The notes under the pieces were generated by a model. That model saw nothing but the letters and a program-made list of their open reading frames with translations. It ran no database searches and was not told the DNA's origin. Positions 56,501-63,843 of a DNA stretch of 64,000 bases are shown piece after piece. A program made the position numbers and the translations under genes. Numbering within the stretch: position 1 is the stretch's first letter; each line of letters opens with the position of its first letter. The DNA comes from an uncultured Bacteroidales bacterium (lineage in GTDB: Bacteria; Bacteroidota; Bacteroidia; Bacteroidales; P3), in the NCBI GenBank assembly GCA_947168515.1, contig CAMVMF010000012.1:1-64000 (forward strand), read 5' to 3'.

Positions 56501-58049
56501 AAGCAACCTCTATGGTGCCGACACCCAACAGGTGGTCATCGTAGTGGATGCCTGCAACGCCTATGCCGTACCCTACACCATCGATTTCGACAGCCTGACG
56601 GGGGCTGAGCACAACCGCGCCGGCATCCTGCCTACCTGCTGGAGCTATCTCTGGAATGGCAAAAACGACTACCGGCCCCACGTACTCAACGCACATGCCA
56701 GCCCGCTCAGCAACTACTCCAGCCAAGCCGCCATCATAATTGCCGGCAACAACACCTCTTCCTTGGCTTGGTGGGACACGGTGGCATACCTTGTGCTGCC
56801 CCGCTTTGCCGACAACCTCTACAACCTATCACTCGCGCTGACCCATGTGCACGAAAATGTGCTCCACGGCACCCTCACCGTGGGCTATATGGTCGACACC
56901 GTCTTTATGCCCATCCAAACCTTGCCTGCCGTGGCCGGCAGCGGTCAGCGCGACACGGTGAATTTTGCCTCCGTGCCCGACGGTGCCACCCACATGGCCC
57001 TGCGGTGGCACAACACCGGCATCTGGTACAGCGTGCTGATTGACGACATAGAAGTGTTTGTGCCCTCGCCCGCAGGCATGCCTCCTACCATCACTCTGAC
57101 AGCCCCCGACAGTGCCCTGACCGGTAGGCCCGCCCTCTTCAGTGCCACTCTGCGTACCGGCGACACCACAGGGCTGAGCTATTCATGGCATTCGGCCATG
57201 GCCGCCACGGGATATGCCAATGCCGTGGCCAACAACAACCAGTATTCTATAACATACAACAGAAATGGCTACGACACCGTCACCCTCATCGCCACCAACC
57301 CCTTTGGGGCAGACACGCAGCGTGCCGTAGTGGAAGTAATTACATACTACACTGTCACCGCCATGAGTGTCGACGACGGCATGGGTACCGTAACAGGCGG
57401 CGGCAACTATAGGGAGGGCGACACCGCCACTCTGACAGCCACAGCCAACGAAGGATTCTACTTTGTGGGATGGAACGACGGCGACACCCTGCCCATACGA
57501 CGCATAGTCGTCACCTCCGACAGCATGTTCCTCGCCTATTTCAGGGCACTGCCCATTGCCTATTACACCGTTACGGCGGTTAGCGCCGACAGCACGATGG
57601 GCACCGTCACCGGCAGCGGAATGTACCCCGAAGGGGACACGGCCACACTGACTGCCATACCCAATGAAGGCTACCATTTCGTGCGGTGGAACGATGGCGA
57701 CAGCGCAGCACAACGCCAAATCATAGTGGCCATGGACACCCTCTTTACCGCATACTTTGCACAAGACACGCTGCCCACCGGCATCCGTCCGACCTCGGCA
57801 GCACCACAATACAAACTCTATCCCAACCCTGCCACGCGGCACATCGTAGTCAGCATAGGCCCTGACGAGACCCTGCCCGTTGCCATGACCCTGATTGATA
57901 TGACAGGGCGCGCTGTGCTGCAGACCGTCCTCACGGCCCATAGCACCACCCTGGATGTCTCTCACCTGCCCACAGGCCACTACTTTGTCCACCTCGAAAC
58001 GTCAGCAGGAGGCACCACAAGAAAACTGACCATCATAGGTCAACAATAA
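53589..58049 (+). CDS. Large multidomain T9SS-exported surface protein
   Basis: 1486 residues. Signal peptide 1-28. About 29-400 is a beta-rich region; PKD-like modules recur around 410-499, 667-747, 900-989 and 1161-1252, each with a YSWHSTMAA-like and a GIDTITCIASN-like strand. Between them lie jelly-roll (choice-of-anchor-like) domains near 500-660, 748-900 and 990-1157, with the repeated WLVTPAI or DCWTV patterns. Two InlB-B-type repeats follow (about 1253-1318 and 1326-1394: EGDTATLTA, GYHFVRWNDGD). The end (1397-1486) is a T9SS type A sorting domain (YKLYPNPATRH, GHYFVHLETS). Probable adhesin-like surface protein; no catalytic site seen. Confidence 0.93.
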   Translation: MRHKVTLFTLRLFALALLAWMPTVGLQAQRLQTAYTFSTGVDSTKWIALDSTAQNLLALNATRSAVQNIGFPFTYAGEEYTSFSISKYGYLRFGNTLLPNSQQQYPLGSPEQARIRPCVVGLVGYSSIQIDTASYARSQVVGDTGSRVLVVELKAKVMDFRYPAYDYAHIQIQLHEATQAVCIVYGAQPTISLYSGYQIGFVGRNDDVAFIDVDSSTVTFANSTNQLNDTLSFPQQWRWYQLEYDSNYCYHYATPWGEDFNTNDYLGCWSIMDYDANAGSSWYSEGPRVRVNYGTCTSNNWLVTPPILLPATDDGLRLTYDYQTSGTTTAGKMQVRIAAYYPGDPVEVVDTIDFFTTLRTETQPFGQFTQRAISLAGYAGMQVRFAFVAVGLGPNNHHSRLDNVLIQQTTTPIISVEAPSRAFAHDTTTLTAHLIEGSELGISYSWHSTMAADSMATLMPNGAQLNIVYTHYGIDTITCIASNVYGSDTTSEVVDVRDCSTVTEYPWMDGFEHGLDCWTVPLSGWTLSSGYGIPSTYEGDYVLRGGHDQIISQPFAIPTPDKMPDPEVMWWMRTPSMDTYSHNIFRLYIVVTDSVGNYSSYGTLVLTDTLQYGPWKRYRVSLAPYAGQTIRLRFNNTPSSGVISYYDCVVIDQMEVRSTALPVIELPIPPRLDRLDSISLAAHLEEGDSAGLTFSWHSTMAADSLATFIANDTLLNITYAAEGIDTITIVATNNYGSDTVTVVVPIYNCPAQSLPFVADFEDSTALSCWSGFTSNSNNETRTSYGTPWYWAGDSSNHYMASNTYHSWLVTPAIDIPDDTSDLYMSWHHTGNYMWVYVATGDGYFEPADFGSTLFSGDIDTPGSHRLSLAAYAGQRIHVGFFCSYSTGNHLDSVRISYNDQPPQAVITGPDSSYARGRVALTATLNRCSHRNLTHTWHSTMVAAGLARATTDNGQCAIYYLDGGVDTVTYIASNLYGADTQQVVIVVDACNAYAVPYTIDFDSLTGAEHNRAGILPTCWSYLWNGKNDYRPHVLNAHASPLSNYSSQAAIIIAGNNTSSLAWWDTVAYLVLPRFADNLYNLSLALTHVHENVLHGTLTVGYMVDTVFMPIQTLPAVAGSGQRDTVNFASVPDGATHMALRWHNTGIWYSVLIDDIEVFVPSPAGMPPTITLTAPDSALTGRPALFSATLRTGDTTGLSYSWHSAMAATGYANAVANNNQYSITYNRNGYDTVTLIATNPFGADTQRAVVEVITYYTVTAMSVDDGMGTVTGGGNYREGDTATLTATANEGFYFVGWNDGDTLPIRRIVVTSDSMFLAYFRALPIAYYTVTAVSADSTMGTVTGSGMYPEGDTATLTAIPNEGYHFVRWNDGDSAAQRQIIVAMDTLFTAYFAQDTLPTGIRPTSAAPQYKLYPNPATRHIVVSIGPDETLPVAMTLIDMTGRAVLQTVLTAHSTTLDVSHLPTGHYFVHLETSAGGTTRKLTIIGQQ

Positions 58050-58075
58050 AAAAGTTACTTTTCTTTTCTCACTTT

Positions 58076-58132
58076 GGCAATTGGAAGTAGGGGCAAGCCG
58101 AACGCGCGTCATACTCTCCAATTGCCTTTTTT
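58076..58132 (+). terminator. Terminator of the T9SS gene
   Basis: GGCAATTGGA (58076-58085) pairs with TCCAATTGCC, around a 31-nt loop, followed by six T. Confidence 0.8.
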
Positions 58133-58141
58133 AGGTCCTGC

Positions 58142-58912
58142 CTAGGAGAGAGAAAACAGCTGGCAGGCCGACTCGGTAGTCACCTCGGCCACCTCATCGA
58201 GGGTGACGCCTTTGATTTGGGCTATCTTGTCGGCAATGACCGGAATATAGGCACTCTCGTTGCGTTTGCCACGGTAAGGAACAGGAGCCAGATAAGGGGC
58301 ATCGGTCTCTAGCACGAGACTCTGTAGGGGCACCGCAGCCACCACCTCGGCCATGGTGGCGTTCTTGAAAGTCACCACGCCCCCAATGCCCAGGTGGAAA
58401 CCCATCTCCACAGCCCTGTGGGCCTCCTGAACGCTGCCGCCAAAACAATGCATGACACCTTTATAGGTTCCAAAATTGAGGTCGCGCAGCAGTCCGAAAA
58501 GCTCATTGTAGGCCTTCCGCACATGCAGGCATACTGGCAAGTCCAGCTGGCGGGCCCACCGCATCTGGCGGCGCAGCACCTCTTTCTGCTCTTCGAGGTA
58601 AGTCTTATCCCAATAGAGGTCAAGGCCTATCTCCCCTACCCCAACATAGCGGTGCTCCGGCTGGAAGAGTTTTTGCTCCACGATAGAGAGCTCGGGCTCA
58701 AAGTCAGCGGTAACGGAGGTGGGATGCAGCCCCATCATCTGACGGAAATGGTGGGGATAGGCGGCCTCAAGGGCCTCCTGGGCGGCATGGCTCTGGCTGT
58801 CGATGCCGGGGAGCAGCATCAAGCTCACCCCTGCGGCAACAGCCCTGCCCACGGCAAGGTCACGGTCGTCATCGAAAGCCTCGTCATATAAATGGCAATG
58901 GGTATCTATCAT
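58142..58912 (-). CDS. tatD: TatD family metal-dependent nuclease/hydrolase
   Basis: 256 residues, TIM-barrel metallohydrolase. Metal ligands are DTHCHLYD at the N-terminus, the Glu of GVGEIGLDLYWD, His of CLHVRKA, His of MHCFGG and the Asp of LVLETDAPYLAP. Family members act as 3'-5' exonucleases or deacylases. Its start is 107 nt from the end of the DUF2520 gene, so co-transcription is unsure. Confidence 0.96.
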   Translation of the reverse strand: MIDTHCHLYDEAFDDDRDLAVGRAVAAGVSLMLLPGIDSQSHAAQEALEAAYPHHFRQMMGLHPTSVTADFEPELSIVEQKLFQPEHRYVGVGEIGLDLYWDKTYLEEQKEVLRRQMRWARQLDLPVCLHVRKAYNELFGLLRDLNFGTYKGVMHCFGGSVQEAHRAVEMGFHLGIGGVVTFKNATMAEVVAAVPLQSLVLETDAPYLAPVPYRGKRNESAYIPVIADKIAQIKGVTLDEVAEVTTESACQLFSLS

Positions 58913-59019
58913 TCTTGTAACTAAAGTATCACGCTTTGTCCTCTTGGCACTGCCAACGCTTCATCTTAACGGGGTGATTCCCTTTCCCGGTCACGTAGGC
59001 TAACAGTCGCCCAAAGGAG

Positions 59020-59790
59020 CTATTTTACGTTCATCCGGGTTTGGATTAGCCGGGTGAGATCGTTATAGAGCTTGAGCAGCTGGGGGTCATCGGCAAGGAG
59101 TGCACGATGGGCCTGGAGCGTCTTTTTATCCTTACGTATGGCAGGACCAGTGAGCTGGAAGCGGACATCGCCCCAGCGAACTTTTTGCGCCGTAGTGGTG
59201 ATGATGGGGTGGAGGATCTCGAATGGGATATCATGCTCGCCACAGATCTGCTGCGCCATACCGTAAAGGCAATTGGTAAAGTTATTGACCAGCACGGCAG
59301 AGAGGTGCAGATATTGACGTTGCTGGAAATCGGTATGGTAGATATGGGTAGATATCATGCCAATGAACTCTTTGATATCCTCATCTACCTGGGGCGTATT
59401 GCCCTCGATGCAGAAAGGCAGTTCGCCATAGTCGAGAGCCACATCGCGGACAAATGTCTGCGGCGACCACAGGACCCCATAGCGGCTGCTGGCAGTTTTG
59501 AGCACATCGATGGGAGTAGCCCCCGAGGTGTGCAGTACCAGGGCATCGCCTAAGCGAAGGGTGGGTGCCACTTCGTAAAGAGCATCATCGCTGATGGCCA
59601 ATATATAGACATAGGCATTTGTGTCCAACTGGGAGAGGTCGTTGATGGGTTGGGCTTGGACCCTATCGGACAGCATCTTGGCGTGGGTGATGTCGCGCGA
59701 CCATATTTGGCCAATGACATGGCCACGATTAAACAAGGCCACGGCAAGGTGGGTAGCCACATTGCCTGAGCCAATAATAGAAATTCTCAT
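59020..59790 (-). CDS. Rossmann/DUF2520 oxidoreductase-like protein
   Basis: 256 residues. N-terminal NAD(P)-binding Rossmann fold (IIGSGNVATHLAVAL, then VLHTSGATPIDVL) and a helical C-terminal DUF2520 domain (YLHLSAVLVNNFTNCLYGMAQQIC). Related to ketopantoate-reductase and pyrroline-reductase families, but the substrate is not known. The DUF2795 gene lies 6 nt upstream, so the two form an operon. Confidence 0.9.
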   Translation of the reverse strand: MRISIIGSGNVATHLAVALFNRGHVIGQIWSRDITHAKMLSDRVQAQPINDLSQLDTNAYVYILAISDDALYEVAPTLRLGDALVLHTSGATPIDVLKTASSRYGVLWSPQTFVRDVALDYGELPFCIEGNTPQVDEDIKEFIGMISTHIYHTDFQQRQYLHLSAVLVNNFTNCLYGMAQQICGEHDIPFEILHPIITTTAQKVRWGDVRFQLTGPAIRKDKKTLQAHRALLADDPQLLKLYNDLTRLIQTRMNVK

Positions 59791-59796
59791 ATTAGC

Positions 59797-60018
59797 CTAA
59801 TATTCGTCTTCTTCGAAAAAGAAGTCTTCTTTGGTGGGATAGTCGGGCCAAAGGTCCTCGATGCTGTCGTAGGCATCGCCTTCGTCTTCAATCTCCATCA
59901 AATTCTCTATTACCTCCATTGGGGCTCCTGTGCGTTGGGCATAATCAATCAGCTCGTCTTTAGTGGCGGGCCACGGAGCGTCTTCTAACTTTGTTGCCAA
60001 TTCAAGTGTCCAATACAT
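59797..60018 (-). CDS. DUF2795 domain protein
   Basis: 73 residues, acidic. DUF2795 core in residues 1-60 (MYWTLELATKLEDAPWPATKDELIDYAQRTGAP), ending in a Glu/Asp/Phe tail. Similar small proteins are common in Bacteroidales; no function known. First gene of an operon with the DUF2520 gene. Confidence 0.9.
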   Translation of the reverse strand: MYWTLELATKLEDAPWPATKDELIDYAQRTGAPMEVIENLMEIEDEGDAYDSIEDLWPDYPTKEDFFFEEDEY

Positions 60019-60126
60019 GATAACAGTTGTTTTTGTGTTTTGAGGTGTTTTTAACTCTAATGTTTATTATATATTTTACTATATAACAAGCACCTAAAAA
60101 ACAATATACCTTTTTATTTTTTTTTG

Positions 60127-60157
60127 CAAAGATACACTTTTTCCACAATAATACAAA
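60127..60157 (-). promoter_or_regulatory. Promoter of the DUF2795-DUF2520 operon
   Basis: Minus strand: TTTG at 60154-60157, 19-nt spacer, TATCTTTG at 60127-60134. Leader about 100 nt. Confidence 0.85.
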
Positions 60158-60250
60158 TCGTTTATGAAATTTTATATGCCGGCAGGGCTTGACAGCGCAA
60201 GAATCTGACATTTAACCCCAAAGAGAGCGATGAGAATTGAGAATTGGAAA

Positions 60251-60421
60251 TAAGGTAAAAGGTAAAAACTAAAAACTAAAAGGGTGGGCGGGGTTGGGAA
60301 TTTGGAATAAGGTAAAAGGTAAAAACTAAAAACTAAAAGGGTGGGCGGGGTTGGGAATTTGAAATAAGGTAAAAGGTAAAAACTAAAAACTAAAAGGGTG
60401 GGCGGGGTTGGGATTCGAGAA
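60251..60421. repeat. 57-bp tandem repeat, three copies
   Basis: Units begin at 60251, 60308 and 60365 and are almost identical. Each has purine-rich TAAGGTAAAAGGTAAAAACTA and a GGGTGGGCGGGGTTGGG core of four G-runs. No coding frame. Confidence 0.92.
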
Positions 60422-60497
60422 TTTGGAATTGAGAATTGAGAATTGGCTTCCGCATCTGGATAATTCTCAATTCCCGATTCTCAATTCTCAATTTCGA
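60421..60497. repeat. GAGAATTGA-type repeat, second locus
   Basis: Left arm (TTTGGAATTGAGAATTGAG), core ATTGGCTTCCGCATCTGGATAAT, then an inverted right arm. The core matches 48471-48493 except for two changes that keep the TCCG/CGGA-like and TCCA/TGGA-like pairing. Adjacent to the 57-bp array. Confidence 0.75.
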
Positions 60498-60562
60498 ACG
60501 GGGTGATACGAGCTACCGGAAGATGCCGGCAACTCGTATATATTTAGGAAGGCCTCTAAAAA

Positions 60563-60687
60563 TTGCCCCAGAGGGGCAAACTCTCAATAACCCCGCACAA
60601 GGGGTCGCGACCGGAGGGAGCAACCACTTTCCAATAGTGTGGTGTATACCAAGCAAATACATATTAGCGCGTGCCGGAGGCACGCGC
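60563..60687. repeat. Extragenic repeat, copy C, with terminal hairpin
   Basis: TTGCCCC-AGA-GGGGCAA (60563-60579) and then CTCAATAACCCCGCACAAGGGG, matching the first half of copy A. It ends with a perfect hairpin GCGCGTGCC-GGA-GGCACGCGC (60667-60687), which may also act as a terminator region for the gene ending at 60737. Confidence 0.65.
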
Positions 60688-60736
60688 TCTCAAAAACCAT
60701 ATTAATAGGACCCACCTTAGGTCAAACAAGTGTGTC

Positions 60737-61276
60737 CTATTCGAAAAACGTCTCCTCTTGTCCTCGGGCAACCACCAGGTGGCGCGAGAGGATGAAAAGG
60801 AAGTCGGAGAGGCGGTTGACATAACGGCAGACATCGTCAGCCACAGGATGCTCCTGCGCCAATCTGACGATGCAACGCTCCGCACGCCGGCACACCGTGC
60901 GGCACACATGGCCCTGCGTGGAGGCCACATTGCCGCCAGGGATGATGAAATGCCGAAACTTAGGCAGTGTCTCCTGTAGTTGGTCGATGGCCTGTTCCAG
61001 CTCACTCACGGCATCGTCGGCAAGTGTGGGCAGCTCATACGGTACCTCCTTTTCCGTTGCCAGAAGGGTCTGGACAATGAAGAGGTTGCGCTGCACCTTC
61101 TTGAGAAAGGCATAATACTTGGGGTCGTCCTGACGGATCAATTCTGCCAAAAGGCCCACATGCGAGTTCAACTCGTCGACGGTACCGTAGGCCTCGACGC
61201 GGTCGTCGCATTTAAGCACGCGGGTACCCCCTACCAACGAGGTGGTGCCTTTGTCGCCGGTTTTTGTGTAAATCAT
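60737..61276 (-). CDS. Cob(I)alamin adenosyltransferase, PduO type
   Basis: Adds the adenosyl group to reduced corrinoid, making coenzyme B12. 179 residues. N-terminal MIYTKTGDKGTTSLVGG, EAYGTVDELNSHVGL and the RTVCRRAERCIV and VNRLSDFLFILSR signatures are complete. The NifU-like gene lies 12 nt upstream, so it is last of an operon. It probably supplies the class II ribonucleotide reductase at 41.5-44.1 kb. Confidence 0.94.
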   Translation of the reverse strand: MIYTKTGDKGTTSLVGGTRVLKCDDRVEAYGTVDELNSHVGLLAELIRQDDPKYYAFLKKVQRNLFIVQTLLATEKEVPYELPTLADDAVSELEQAIDQLQETLPKFRHFIIPGGNVASTQGHVCRTVCRRAERCIVRLAQEHPVADDVCRYVNRLSDFLFILSRHLVVARGQEETFFE

Positions 61277-61288
61277 ATTGCTGCTGAT

Positions 61289-61534
61289 TTAAATCTTCTC
61301 CACGGACTTGACCTCGGGAATAACACGCTTGATGGCGGTCTCAATCCCCTGTTTAAGGGTCTGCATGGCGTGAGGGCATGAGCCGCAGTGGCCGGTGAGG
61401 CGTACCATGACAACGCCTTCATTGGTCATGTCGACATACTCTACATCGCCCCCGTCCTGCTGGAGGTAGGGCCGGATTTGGCTCAAGGCGTTCTTCACAC
61501 GGAGCTCTACAACGGATTTCTCTTGGTCGGTCAT
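61289..61534 (-). CDS. NifU C-terminal domain (iron-sulfur scaffold) protein
   Basis: 81 residues from the ATG at 61532-61534 (MTDQEKSVVELRVKNALSQI); a 29-codon extension upstream reads only through the GAATTGAG repeat. The scaffold CGSCPHAMQTLK holds the CxxC that binds a [4Fe-4S] cluster. Next to mrp, so both probably work in Fe-S cluster assembly or transfer. Confidence 0.92.
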   Translation of the reverse strand: MTDQEKSVVELRVKNALSQIRPYLQQDGGDVEYVDMTNEGVVMVRLTGHCGSCPHAMQTLKQGIETAIKRVIPEVKSVEKI

Positions 61535-61545
61535 ATTATTTAATT

Positions 61546-61611
61546 GAGATTTGAGAATTGAGATTTGAGAATTGAGAATTAAGAATTGGGAATTCAGATT
61601 TGGGAATTGTT
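61546..61611. repeat. GAGAATTGA-type repeat between mrp and the NifU-like gene
   Basis: Repeated GAGATTTGAGAATT-like units that also overlap the last codons of mrp (61594-61611). They fill the 59-nt gap and give the last residues of Mrp (NNSQI). Confidence 0.7.
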
Positions 61612-62667
61612 TACTTTGCATATTTCGCGGATGGTGTTGTGGGCCAACTCCATGAAGGCACGGCTTTCGGGAGTCTCTTCCTCTGAAAGGAGCGCGATAG
61701 GACGGCCGCTGTCGCCACTCTCGGCAATGCTCTGCACCAGTGGGATCTCACCCAGCAGAGGCACATGCATCTCCTCGGCTAGGCGTTTGCAGCCTTCTTT
61801 GCCGAAGATATAGTACTTGTTGTTGGGCAGCTCGGCGGGGGTGAAATAGGACATATTCTCCACAAAGCCCAACACAGGGATATTGATGGCGGGGTTGTTG
61901 AAGAGCTCGACGCCACGCACCACGTCGGCCAGAGCCACCTGCTGCGGGGTGCTCACGATGATGGCGCCGTTGACCGGGAGGGTCTGGGCCAAGGAGAGTT
62001 GCACATCGCCCGTTCCGGGAGGCATGTCCACCACCAGGTAGTCTATCTCGTCCCACCACGTCTCTGTGGCCAACTGTTTGAGGGCATTGGAGGCCATGGG
62101 TCCGCGCCATGCCAGTGCCTTGTCAGGATCCACTAGGAAACCGATGGACATCAGCTTGATGCCATAACGCTCGATGGGGGTCATATAGGTCTTGCCAGCA
62201 ATCGTCTGCCCGTAGACATCCTCGCCACTGACATTAAACATGATGGGAATCGAAGGACCGTAGATGTCGGCATCGATAAGTCCTACACTGGCACCCGTCT
62301 TGGCCAAAGAAATAGCCAGATTGGCTGCCACGGTACTTTTACCCACGCCGCCTTTGCCCGAGGCTACCACGATGCAGTTTTTCACACCGGGCATCATCTC
62401 GTGCGGGTCGGGTTGCTCCACCTCACGGGTGGTGAGGTTGACCGTCACTTCGGCCTCATGGTCTACAAACTCGTGGATGGCCTCGATGCAGTCGTCGCTC
62501 ATGCGTTTCTTCATGGGACAGCCTGCCGTGGTCAGCACCAGGTCGAAGGAGACCTTCTTGCCGTCAATGGCTATATTTTCGATCATGCCGAGTTCTATCA
62601 AACTGCGGCCCAGGTCGGGGTCATTTACATGGCTCAAGGCCATTTTTATCATTTCTGTTGTAATCAT
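61594..62667 (-). CDS. mrp: Mrp/ApbC family iron-sulfur cluster carrier ATPase
   Basis: Moves Fe-S clusters to target proteins. 357 residues. N-terminal DUF59/MIP18 domain (about 1-80, with TTAGCPMK) and a P-loop domain with SGKGGVGKST at 103-112, DADIYGPSIP and DYLVVDMPPGTGD. The region that carries CPxC in many Mrp proteins reads SYFTPAELPNNKYYIFG here, without the cysteines; I recall the same in other Bacteroidetes. Operon with the NifU-like and adenosyltransferase genes. Confidence 0.95.
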   Translation of the reverse strand: MITTEMIKMALSHVNDPDLGRSLIELGMIENIAIDGKKVSFDLVLTTAGCPMKKRMSDDCIEAIHEFVDHEAEVTVNLTTREVEQPDPHEMMPGVKNCIVVASGKGGVGKSTVAANLAISLAKTGASVGLIDADIYGPSIPIMFNVSGEDVYGQTIAGKTYMTPIERYGIKLMSIGFLVDPDKALAWRGPMASNALKQLATETWWDEIDYLVVDMPPGTGDVQLSLAQTLPVNGAIIVSTPQQVALADVVRGVELFNNPAINIPVLGFVENMSYFTPAELPNNKYYIFGKEGCKRLAEEMHVPLLGEIPLVQSIAESGDSGRPIALLSEEETPESRAFMELAHNTIREICKVNNSQI

Positions 62668-62747
62668 AGTAATATGTGATTCTTTTTCTACACGTAATTC
62701 AATCAGTATAGCAATTCAACAGCCTTTTGCGGGCCATTCTCTACCGT

Positions 62748-63788
62748 TTATTCTGAGAATATCTCCTGCAACTTCCTTTCCAAATCGGCTCCACGGAGGT
62801 TGCGAGCGATAATGTTTCCCTCGCGGTCCACCAACACCGTGGCGGGTATCGACATGATGCCGTAGGTCTTGCCGGCAGCCGACGACCAACCCTTCAGGTC
62901 GCTCACGTGGTTGGGCCACACCAGGCCGTCGGTCCGGATGGCGTTGCGCCAAGCGTTACCGTCTTTGTCGAGCGAAACGCTGAAGATATCAAAACCCTTG
63001 TCGTGATACTTGTTGTAGAGCTTCACCACATTAGGATTCTCGCGACGGCAGGGGCTGCACCATGAGGCCCAGAAGTCGATGAGCACCACCTTGCCGCGGA
63101 GGTCGGAAAGACGGCGGGTGTTGCCCTCAGGGTCGCTCATGGCAATCTCGGGGGCCTCCATGCCAGCCGCCAAGACTCCCTTGAGGCGCTCGCTCAGATG
63201 CTTGACATAAACATTATCGGCATACTTAGGCACAAGGGCGTCGCGAACCTCTTTATAGAGGGCGGCATGGTTGTCGAAATCCTGCTCGAAGAAGGTAACC
63301 AAAAAGGCTGCCATCAGTTTTTCTTTATTCTTTCCGATCAACTTTTCCAAATCCCCAACGGCTTTCGCCATCGACACCTGGTCGGTAACACCTATCAAAA
63401 TGTCGTTGAACTGACCATACAGCTTGATGTTTTCGGAGCCTTTGCAGTTGTCAATCTTATAGGTACGCTTCTCGGGAAGGAACTCAAAATCTGCCTGCAC
63501 CCGGTCTTTAGGTTCCATCATCAAATGGCACATATTGCCATCGCCGTTGTCGATATGGAGGAAAAAGAGGGTAGGTTCGACCACTTCAAGCGTGACCTTA
63601 AAAGCATTCTTTTTGTCCAGCTTAAGGGTGTCGACCGGGACAAACTTGTCTCCATCGGCCCTGCTAATGACAGCGTGGTAACCCTCGGGCACACCCTTGA
63701 GGGTGCCGCTGAGCGTGGCTTTCTGTGCCGAAAGGCTACAGGCTGAGGACAGCATAATCAGGGAAAAGAAAAAGGCTATACGTTTCAT
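62748..63788 (-). CDS. TlpA-like thioredoxin-fold protein with N-terminal DUF4369-like domain
   Basis: 346 residues, exported or lipid-anchored: signal MKRIAFFFSLIMLSSACSLSAQ with a possible lipobox SSAC at Cys17. N-terminal beta-rich domain (about 25-120, DUF4369-like) and a C-terminal thioredoxin fold with WCSPC at 243-247, PATVLVDREG after it. A periplasmic thiol-disulfide oxidoreductase. The mrp gene follows after 80 nt on the same strand. Confidence 0.92.
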   Translation of the reverse strand: MKRIAFFFSLIMLSSACSLSAQKATLSGTLKGVPEGYHAVISRADGDKFVPVDTLKLDKKNAFKVTLEVVEPTLFFLHIDNGDGNMCHLMMEPKDRVQADFEFLPEKRTYKIDNCKGSENIKLYGQFNDILIGVTDQVSMAKAVGDLEKLIGKNKEKLMAAFLVTFFEQDFDNHAALYKEVRDALVPKYADNVYVKHLSERLKGVLAAGMEAPEIAMSDPEGNTRRLSDLRGKVVLIDFWASWCSPCRRENPNVVKLYNKYHDKGFDIFSVSLDKDGNAWRNAIRTDGLVWPNHVSDLKGWSSAAGKTYGIMSIPATVLVDREGNIIARNLRGADLERKLQEIFSE

Positions 63789-63843
63789 CTTATGCTCGTT
63801 TTATTTATTAAAATCATATTTTGTCGTCAAGAGAAATACCACT

